The position numbers and the translations under genes were made by a program. Shown here one piece after another: positions 1 to 8,800 of a stretch of DNA of 64,000 nucleotides. Origin of the DNA: an uncultured Lachnospiraceae bacterium (GTDB lineage: Bacteria > Bacillota > Clostridia > Lachnospirales > Lachnospiraceae); NCBI GenBank assembly GCA_947177165.1, contig CAMWTP010000019.1:1-64000 (forward strand), in the 5' to 3' direction. Each line of letters begins with the position of its first letter. The stretch's first letter is position 1. The notes under the pieces are model-generated. The model was not told the origin of the DNA. It saw only the letters and a program-made list of their open reading frames with translations, and searched no databases.

Positions 1-1685
1 TTCTGCTTCCCTGGAATGCTTTATTTCCATTTACTCCCGATACTACGATTGTTGGAAGTCTGTTTGAAAAGTTCGATACAGCAGCAGTAACGAATGAAAA
101 CACTACAAGCCCCAATGTAGCCGTTTCCGTCCATCCGGGGAACAACGAAGCAGATCCGATACAGACAAACCGGGAAATAACCGCCGCTGCCTTGCGTGAG
201 CCATTTGATATATATGTCTGCCTGTTTTTTATCTGGTCAGTATTGGCACTGATTTTATTTGTCCATAAGATAACGGTTTATCAAAGATTTGTCCAATATA
301 TCAAAGCGGGAAATCAAGAGGTATCGGATATAAAAATCTTGAATCTGTTATCTGATTGTGAAGAAAAACTGAATATCAAAGCAGGGGTGGAATTATGCCA
401 AAATGCGCTGATAACTTCCCCCATTATGATTGGCTTCTTTCGACCAAGCATTATTTTACCAGCTAAAGAACTGGGGAGTAAGAAACTGTTCTATATATTT
501 GCACATGAACTAATTCACTATAAAAGGAGGGATATGTTTTACAAATGGCTGATAGAGACTGTCGCTTGTGTTCATTGGTTTAATCCCTTTGTGTATTTAC
601 TGGGAAAGGAGGTAAACAGAACTTGTGAATTGTCATGTGATGAAGCGGTTGTACTCATATTGGGTGACAAAACGAAACGAGAGTATGGGGATATGCTGAT
701 TTCATTTGTGAGAGCAGACAATCAGTATAAAAGTTCTTTGGCATCCGTTACTTTAACGGAAGGAGCAGAACAACTAAAAGAAAGGTTAGGTGCTATTATG
801 GAGTTAAAAAGGAAATCTAAATCAATTAAAGTGATTACTGCCATTTTCACTTTTTCAATCTGTATTAGCTTTGCAGCAGCTGGCGCATATGCTGCGCCAA
901 GCCAACCCGAAGAAAAGAAAATGCAGGAACAGGAACAGAGTGAACAGAAAATTGAAGAATCGGAAATATCTGTCAGCGAAGATGTAAATTACAAGTCTAT
1001 ATATACGCAGAATGGATATTTCTATAATTCCTACATTATCGAAATGGGCTGGAACGTGTATGGTGACGAGTATTCCGACCAGACAGAATTGATTCTGAAA
1101 AATGGCTCAGTAATGAAAGTATATTTTAGTGATACTTCAAAGGATTATATCGCTGATAAAGGGGCGATTGCTACGACAACCGAACTCTTATCGTATCTAA
1201 AAGATATAAATACTTATCCGACAATAGAAACGCCAGTTATTACAAAGATTGTCTATGCAGGTGATAAGGATATGTCAACATTGAGGGAAGAATTTTATCA
1301 AGACGGAGATGTTTACGGCTTTTCCGCACTGTTTTCACTCTTAGATGAGGCAGGACAAAAAGAGTGGTATCAAAAAATATATGACGCTGATAAAGTTGCT
1401 TTCTTTTCAACGATAATAGGATATATGGATAATGACTTGATTTCTGTATATGTAGATAAAGCAGATCAGGATGGGAAAACAAATTTCTTTTCTGCGTTTC
1501 TGAATTACATGCAACCGGAAATGGTAAAACAATATGCTGAAAAATATTATGCGGCAGATGATGTTACCCGCTTTGCGGTTATGATTCCATACATGACTGA
1601 AAAGGAACAGCAGGATTGGATCAAGAAAGCACAGGCAGATAAGAAAAACTCTTTTTTCACAGTATTGTCTGATAAATTATTTTGA
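1..1685 (+). CDS. BlaR1-like M56 family sensor metallopeptidase (5' end outside window)
   Basis: The reading frame is open from base 3, so the true start lies upstream. The M56 zinc-protease signature HELIH is at 504-518, followed by KRRD, and a second conserved stretch (LSCDEAVV) follows near 630-655. Hydrophobic segments flank the protease domain (about 215-270 and 830-890). In the BlaR1/MecR1 family this membrane protease senses a cell-wall signal and inactivates a BlaI-type repressor, whose gene normally lies just upstream; that region is not visible here. The extracellular part is not a penicillin-binding sensor. It ends in roughly 30-residue helical units sharing a pattern such as FFSxxLxYMxxEMxxxYAEK (about 1300-1680). 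The ligand is therefore unknown. Confidence 0.88.
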   Translation, partial: LLPWNALFPFTPDTTIVGSLFEKFDTAAVTNENTTSPNVAVSVHPGNNEADPIQTNREITAAALREPFDIYVCLFFIWSVLALILFVHKITVYQRFVQYIKAGNQEVSDIKILNLLSDCEEKLNIKAGVELCQNALITSPIMIGFFRPSIILPAKELGSKKLFYIFAHELIHYKRRDMFYKWLIETVACVHWFNPFVYLLGKEVNRTCELSCDEAVVLILGDKTKREYGDMLISFVRADNQYKSSLASVTLTEGAEQLKERLGAIMELKRKSKSIKVITAIFTFSICISFAAAGAYAAPSQPEEKKMQEQEQSEQKIEESEISVSEDVNYKSIYTQNGYFYNSYIIEMGWNVYGDEYSDQTELILKNGSVMKVYFSDTSKDYIADKGAIATTTELLSYLKDINTYPTIETPVITKIVYAGDKDMSTLREEFYQDGDVYGFSALFSLLDEAGQKEWYQKIYDADKVAFFSTIIGYMDNDLISVYVDKADQDGKTNFFSAFLNYMQPEMVKQYAEKYYAADDVTRFAVMIPYMTEKEQQDWIKKAQADKKNSFFTVLSDKLF

Positions 1686-1712
1686 CAAATAATAGTAGCC
1701 TGAATAGCAACG

Positions 1713-1756
1713 GCAAAAGGGCAGCCACCTAAAAGCGCAGCTGCCCTTTTGCTGCA
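1713..1756 (+). terminator. intrinsic terminator after the M56 gene
   Basis: The perfect arms GCAAAAGGGCAGC (1713-1725) and GCTGCCCTTTTGC (1740-1752) enclose a 14-nt loop. The GC-rich core is followed by TTTT and preceded by AAAA, so it could work in both directions. It begins 28 nt after the stop codon of the sensor protease. Confidence 0.75.
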
Positions 1757-1967
1757 AAAAAACAGACAGTTATCCTCACCAACGGGTAACTTGTCGTCGC
1801 CCTGTTATCTCTGCCGGAGAGAAAACGGGAAATCATTTTCCTTTACTTTTTTGAGCATTACACACAGTAGGAAATTGGGGAAATGTACGGACGCTGCCGG
1901 AGTAAGACCGGGTATCAAATCCGCAGGACTTTACAGCTCCTGAACAAAGAAATGGAGGTGTTTTCAC

Positions 1968-2051
1968 ATGGGGAATTCGCTGTCTTCTTCATTGTTATCT
2001 CCATACAAAAAATTTTATCAAACCATAGGCTCGACAAGCGTGGCATTGTAA
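1968..2051 (+). CDS. possible 27-residue peptide
   Basis: An ATG at 1968 follows a good ribosome site (GGAGGTG, 7 nt spacing) and opens a 27-codon frame rich in Ser and Leu, starting MGNSLSSSLLSP. I do not recognise it. It overlaps the start of a decayed frame (2029-2370), so it may instead be the N-terminus of that broken gene after a frameshift. Confidence 0.25.
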   Translation: MGNSLSSSLLSPYKKFYQTIGSTSVAL

Positions 2052-2370
2052 TGTCAGGCACAGGCCATTAGAAGAAGGTCCGACTGAACTGCTCGCAAAA
2101 GAGATCTGCATAAGGGAAAATATACCAATTGAAGAATCATCGTATGATGACATCGTGGAAGCACTGAGAAAAATCAATCACAGGGCGCATATCTGCGATT
2201 CAGATTATGAGTTTGCCATAAAGCTTTAAGGGGTAGAACTACCTGACAGAAGAAAACGGCTGGAGAATACTATTGATGAAAATATGAAAAGTAGTACACT
2301 GGAAGAATGGGTATCTGTATATGAGCTGATGAACAAATATTTTGGAGGACAGGAAGATGGGCAGATATGA
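2029..2370 (+). pseudogene. decayed small hypothetical gene with in-frame stop
   Basis: A single frame with protein-like composition runs from the TAG at 2026 to a TGA at 2370, broken only by a TAA at 2227-2229. The upstream half reads PLEEGPTELLAKEI and onward; the downstream half contains TLEEWVSVYELMNKYF. The frame has no plausible start codon. Its 3' end overlaps the ATG of the next small gene by 14 nt, as expected of an old operon. Likely a small accessory gene that lost its 5' end and gained a nonsense codon. Family not recognised. Confidence 0.45.
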
Positions 2371-2563
2371 GGAACTGATACAAAAAATCCGTAAAAGCGG
2401 AATGCCGGACGAGTATTATCTGGAACTGGAAAATGAGGTAAGGGAATATCTCCACAGCGGTGCACCGGATAAGGAGAAGAGTCTTCTGAGGTTTGGAGAT
2501 GCCGAGGGATTATATATGCTGTGTGCAGGAATACGGCGTAAACAACAAAATAGAGGTAACTAA
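2357..2563 (+). CDS. small hypothetical protein (68 aa)
   Basis: I chose the ATG at 2357 because GGAGG at 2344-2348 gives 8 nt spacing; an upstream in-frame start at 2342 lacks a ribosome site. The product starts MGRYEELIQKI and is charged and mostly helical, with no membrane segment or metal motif. It overlaps the end of the decayed gene upstream and is closed by a terminator three bases after its stop, so it is the last gene of a short unit. I do not recognise the family and assign no function. Confidence 0.5.
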   Translation: MGRYEELIQKIRKSGMPDEYYLELENEVREYLHSGAPDKEKSLLRFGDAEGLYMLCAGIRRKQQNRGN

Positions 2564-2565
2564 AG

Positions 2566-2592
2566 GATTGTACCAGTGGTGCAGTCTTTTTT
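2566..2592 (+). terminator. intrinsic terminator
   Basis: GATTGTACC (2566-2574) pairs with GGTGCAGTC (2578-2586) through nine base pairs including G-U pairs, with a 3-nt loop and a run of six T (2587-2592). It separates the small gene upstream from the NRPS transcription unit. Confidence 0.7.
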
Positions 2593-2627
2593 AATTATAA
2601 TAAAATTAGTAAAGGAGATGGACAGGT

Positions 2628-2855
2628 ATGGGTGAGGAAACAAAACAGGATCTGCGGAGGCAGGAAGCTGTATTCAGTCACTGGCAGATTCTGCAAAGTA
2701 TACCTCAAAAAATGCGAACCATTCCTAAAGGATTGAAAAGGAGGCGTACAGGCTTTATAAATAAAACTGAGGTAATCTGCAAAGAAGTATACCATGGAAA
2801 TTATCATACAATATTAAAATTGAAGAAAGGAGAAATCAATGAATTTTTTGGATGA
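2628..2855 (+). CDS. possible small basic protein upstream of the NRPS
   Basis: The ATG at 2628 follows AAAGGAG (ending 2617) with suitable spacing. The 75-residue product is basic and helical, begins MGEETKQDLRRQE, and matches no family I know. The frame overlaps the start of the NRPS gene by 17 nt, and its last residues are encoded by the NRPS ribosome site, so the two could be translationally coupled. It could equally be an untranslated leader that happens to be open. I keep it as a weak call. Confidence 0.35.
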   Translation: MGEETKQDLRRQEAVFSHWQILQSIPQKMRTIPKGLKRRRTGFINKTEVICKEVYHGNYHTILKLKKGEINEFFG

Positions 2856-5800
2856 GTTTCAGTTTATGGTGCATAAATATCCGGACAAGGCTGCAATAGT
2901 GGACCTTAACGGAGAGAGAATTACGTCTTATCAGGAGCTGTATGCTTTGAGCTGTAAGATAGCGGCAAAACTCAGGGCGACAGGGGATATATCAGGAAGG
3001 GTTGTTATGGTCTGCATGGGCAGAAGGATGGAATACATAGCGGCGGAAATAGGGATTATGATGTGCGGCGCAGCTTTTGCCCCTGTACTGCCGGAATATC
3101 CGAAAGAGCGTATTCAGTTTATCCAAAAAGACTGCCAGGCAGCGGCAAAAATAGATGAGGATTGGCTTGTTGGTATAGAAAGTTATGCCCCGGCAGAGCC
3201 TGCTGTGGTACCAGACAGGAATTGTGCCATGATTATCTATACTTCTGGTTCTACCGGCAAACCAAAAGGAATTGTCCACAGTATGGCAAGCCTTACGCAG
3301 GGGGTGCGGCGGTGCAGGAGCATAACAGATTTGGATGAGAATGATGTATGGGGTGCAACGGCTCCTATGTCTTTTGTTGCATTAGTGATGGAGTATTTGA
3401 ATGTTCTGTGCAGCGGCGGCTGCACCCATATTCTTCCTGAGGATGTCAGGAGGGATGTGCGTCTTTTGGAGGACTATTTTGCTGAAAAGGAAATTACCTG
3501 TACTTTTATCAGTCCCCAGATACTGCGTTTTTTCAAAAACAAGGATAAGGCCCTCAAAAAGGTAGTTACCGGAAGCGAGAGGGTTTCTATGCTGGCGGGA
3601 GATGGGTACGAGCTGTATAATACCTATGGCTGCAGTGAGACTGCGTGTCTGGTGACTTCCTACAAAATCGGGGAAGCGGTGGAAAACACGCCGATTGGAA
3701 AACCCGCAGAAGGGCTTACATTTTTTCTGCTTGATGATGAGGGCAGGGAAGTTGCAGATGGAGAAGAGGGCGAGCTCTGCATTCAGGGAGTTCTCGCCGA
3801 AGCCTATTTGAACCTGGAGGAGCAGAGCGCACGGACATTTATAAAGCAGGAGGACGGCACAGTTCTTTTGCACACCGGGGATATGGCAAGGAAGCTTACA
3901 GACGGGAATTATGTCTATGTAAACCGAAAGGACTGGATGGTAAAAATCAATGGCCAGCGGGTGGAAACCGGAGAGATTGAGCTGCGCATGGCGTCTATGC
4001 CGGAAGTAGAAAATGCAGTCGTCAAAGCTTTTCAGGATGAGAATGGACAGAACTATCTCTGTGGTTACTATGTGTCAGAACAGGAGATTTTGCCGGAACA
4101 AATCCGTACACATTTGCAACAATGGCTGGCCGGTTATATGGTTCCGCGTTTTTTCAAGAGACTGGACAGTCTGCCGAAGAATGCGAATGGCAAATTGGAC
4201 CGGAATGCTTTGCTGCCACCAGGAATGGAGGAATACAAGGCGGCGTACAGAGAACCGGAAAATGAAACAGAACGTTCTATCTGCCGTGGTTTTGAAAAGA
4301 TATTACACTGCGGGACAGTGGGGACTGAGGATGATTTCTTTAAGCTGGGCGGAGATTCCATCAATGTTTTGAAGCTGGCAGAGTATCTGGCTGCGTCTGC
4401 CCTTACGCCGGAGATGGTTTTAATGGGCAGAACGCCAAAGAAAATCGCAGTTCTTCTGGCAGAGGCATCAGAGAAACCATCACAGGATAAGCGCCATCTG
4501 GCAATTCCCGAGGAGAGGGCAGAGTATCCCCTTACGGATTCCCAGATGGGTGTTTACCTGGAGTGTGCCAATAATCCGGAAAGCACCATGTACAATATCC
4601 CTATGTACTGCGAATTGCCAGAAGACCTTGACAGGGAACGCTTTAGGGACGCAGTAAAAAAAGCAGTGGCGATGCATCCGTCTTTTGGGGTTAATATTGC
4701 GTTAAGTAAAGGAATGCCTGTGATGTGTATGCATCCAGAATTTCTAAAAGCGGAAGTTGGGGAGTGGGAGACAGAAGATATTGAAGCAGTTAAGAAAACC
4801 TTCGTCCGCCCGTTCCGTCTGGAGGGGGAGCCGCTGTACCGCATGGCGCTTTATCAGAATAAGAACCGCTATTATTTTTTGTTTGATGTACACCACATTA
4901 TTTTTGACGGAACATCAGTAAAGGTATTTCTTGATGAAATTTCAAAACTTTACCAGGGAGATAATCCTGAACCGGAAAAGATTTCCCTGATGGATTTGTC
5001 AGTCTATGAGGAAACTCTGACACAGACCCCGCAGTATCAGGCGGCCAGAAATTATTTTGGAGAAAAGCTTTCAGGCGGGGATTTTGGGGAAGTATTAATC
5101 AAAGATTATAAGAAAAAAGAGGCGGGCGTCCAAAGCCGGGAAGTAAAGCTTGCCTTAGATGAGGAACTTTCCTGCATGGCGGTGGAGCAGTTTACAAGGC
5201 AGAAAGGGATATCGGAAAACACACTGTTTTTGGGAGCATTTTCCTATGCTCTTGGAAAATACAGCGGGGAGAATAAGAGTTTGTTCTGCACAGTGAATAA
5301 TGGAAGGCACAGTGTAGACATGGCTGTGTCGGTAGGAATGTTTGTCCGCACCCTTCCTGTTTATCAATCCTGGGAGGAAAACATGTCTGTGGAGAAATAT
5401 CTGCAGGAATTCCAGGAGGATTTTTATGAAATCATGAGGCATGACTGTATTTCTTTTGCAGAATTGGCGAGGGATTATGGTATTTCGTCGGATATCCTCT
5501 TTGTTTATCAGGGAGAGATGTTAAGCGGACTGACGTTTGACGGAGAAAAGTATGCGGCAGAGCCGATTCCGGCCGGAGATGTACAGGCCGATGTGTCGGT
5601 GATGGTAATGAAGAGACGGCAGGGGTATGAAGTATCTTTAGAATACCGAAAGGATATTTATCGGGAAGAAACTGCCAGAGGACTGCTTGGGATGTTCTTA
5701 CAGATACTAAAGGGAATGCTGTCCTGTGAAAAGCTTGGGCAGATTTCCCTTGTGTCAGAACTGGATATCCAGATGTTAGACCACTTTAACGATACAGAAA

Positions 5801-8800
5801 AGGTATATGACAGCAGTAAGACGATTATTGATTTATTCCGGGAACAGGTGTTAAAAACGCCGGAGAATACAGCCATTGTCTATGCTGACAGAAGCTATAC
5901 CTATGCACAGACAGATGAAATGACAGACCGCCTTGCTGCCTGTATTGCAGGCTTTGGCATTGGCAGGGAGCAGGTGGTGTCAGTCCTGATTCCAAGATGT
6001 GAATATATGGCAATTGCGTCCCTTGGCGTGTCCAAAGCCGGTGCGGCATACCAGCCATTGGATCCTACTTATCCAAAGGAACGGCTGGCATTTATGATGG
6101 AGGATGCAGATGCGCAGCTTTTGATTGCAGAGGAAGCGCTTTTACCGCTGGTTCCTGACTGGCAGGGAAGGGTGCTTCTGACAAAGGACATTATCAATCT
6201 GCCAAAGGCCGATAGGATGCCCCAGCCGCCAAAGCCGGAGGATTTGTTTATTCTTCTTTATACCTCCGGTTCTACAGGTGTGCCGAAGGGCTGTATGTTG
6301 GAACACAGAAACATTGCTGCATTCTGTGACTGGTACAGAGATTTTTATCAGTTATCGGAGGAAAGCCGCGTTGCGGCGTATGCCAGTTATGGATTTGATG
6401 CCAATATGATGGATATGTATCCTGCCCTGACGACAGGAGCAGGCGTCTGCATTGTGGAAGAGTCCATCCGGTTGGACTTAAACGCGTTGAATCAATACTT
6501 TCTGGAGCAGGGCGTTACCCATTCTTTTATGACTACCCAGATTGGGAGGGCGTTTGCCACAAGCATGAAGAATGATACGCTGCAGTATCTGTCCATGGGA
6601 GGGGAATCGCTGACGCCTTTTTCACCGGAGGGCAGTACGAGGTACTTTAACTTATATGGACCTACGGAATGTACTGTTCTTACAACGGCATATCCGCTTT
6701 GTAAATATGAGGAGGAACCGCCGATTGGAAAGCCGCTGTCCAATTTAAAGCTCTATATTTTAGACAGTTTGGGCAGAAGGGTTCCAGCAGGTGTGCCGGG
6801 CGAACTGTGTATTGCAGGAGTTCAGGTATCCAGAGGCTATTTAAACCGACCGGAAAAGACAGCGGAGGCTTATTCAGAAAACCTGTTCTGCAACCAGGAA
6901 GGATATGGAAGAATCTACCATACCGGAGACATCGTGCGCTTCCTGCCGGATGGAAATATTCAGTTTATCGGCAGGAGAGACGGTCAGGTAAAGATTCGTG
7001 GTTTCCGTATTGAGCTTACCGAGGTGGAAGAGGTTATCCGCAGATTTCCGGGGATTTTGGATGCTACCGTGGCAGCTTTTGACGAGCCGTCCGGCGGAAA
7101 ATATATTGCTGCTTATGTGGTATCCGATCAGCCGGTAGATGTAGAAGCGCTGAATACATTTATTGGGGAAAGAAAGCCTCCTTATATGGTGCCTGCAGTG
7201 ACGATGCAGATTGAGAAGATTCCATTGAATCAGAACCAGAAGGTAAATAAACGGGCGCTTCCTGTGCCGGAGAGGAAGCAGGAAGAAATGGTGCCGCCAA
7301 AGGGGGAGATGCAGCAAAAAATCTTTGACTGTGTGGCAGAAGTAGTGGGACATCAGCAGTTCGGCGCAACAACAGATATCTATCAGGCGGGGCTAACCTC
7401 AATTGGGGCGGTGAAACTGAATGTGCTGCTTTCGGATACTTTCTCGGGTGCAGTTATCCGAAATAAGGATTTAAAGGTTCATAATACGGTTGAAAAGTTA
7501 GAGCAGTTTATCAAAGAGAGCAGACAGGAAGAGAACTTTGAAAAGCAGGAACTGTATCCGCTGACTCAGACGCAGAATGGTATTTTTGTGGAATGTGCTG
7601 CCAACACAGGAAGCACGATCTATAATATCCCGTTTTTGTTCCATCTGGGAGAGAAGGTGGATCTGCTTCGGCTGAAACAGGCAGTTGAGGAAACTATAGA
7701 AGCGCATTCTTATATCAAAACTACGCTGTGCATGGATGACAATGGCGATATCTGGCAGAAGAGGAATGATGCGCTGCCTGTAAAGATTGAGATAGAGAAA
7801 GAACTGCACAGAGAGGAACTGGTTCGGCCGTATCAGATTCTTGGGGAGCAGTTATTCCGTATGAAACTGTATGACACGCCGGAGGGGAAATATTTCTTCA
7901 TGGAATTCCACCATATCATAAGCGATGGGGAATCCTGCGGTATTTTCCTGAGGGATATGAACCAGGCATACAGTGGAACGTCTCTTGTGAAAGAAACGTT
8001 CAGTGGTTATGAAGCCGCCCTTGTGGAACAGGAGGCGTTAAAGGGTCAGGAGTATGTCCTTGCCAGACAATATTATGATTCTGTCTTTAAAGGGTGTGAT
8101 ACTGATTTCCTTCCTGCAAAAGACCACAGGGAAGAAACGCCAGGACTTGGCTTATATCGCCGCGTAAAAGAGACGGATATGGCAGCATTGCAAAAATTCT
8201 GTACAGAACACAAGATTACGCTCAATACACTGTTTACGGCAGCGTTTGGATTTGTGACGGGACGTTATGTATACAAAGATGAGGCAGTATTTACGACAAT
8301 TTATAATGGCAGAAATGATTCCCGTCTGGCTTCTTCTGTCAGTATGCTGGTTAAGACGCTTCCGGTTTACTGTAATCTGGAAGGCGGGAAGGAGATTGGA
8401 GCGTATCTTCGGGAAACAGGGGAGCAGCTTATAAACAGCATGAACGCAGATATCTGTTCCTTTGCAGAAATCAGCCGGGCATACAACATCAAGGCGGATC
8501 TGATGTTCGCATTTCAGGGGGACAATTTCCGATTTGAGGAAATTGCCGGAGAGAAAGCTGTCATGGAAGAACTTTCCTTAGACACGCCGAAAGCACCTCT
8601 GTCTATAGACGTGATGGTGGATGGGAATGAGGTTTCCTATCAGGCAGAGTACAGGAGTGATCTGTATGAGGAGCGTACGATTGCCGGAATTATTGACTGC
8701 CTGATTGTGACAGTACAGCAATTTCAGGAAAAGAAGCTGTTAAAGGAAATCTGTATGGTAAGCAATGAGGCAAGGCAAATGCTTGCGTCTTATAATGATA

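Noticed and set aside
2227-2229. Stop codon readthrough or recoding of the small gene at 2029-2370
   Set aside because: The stop is TAA, there is no start codon upstream, and no recoding signal is visible; decay is simpler.
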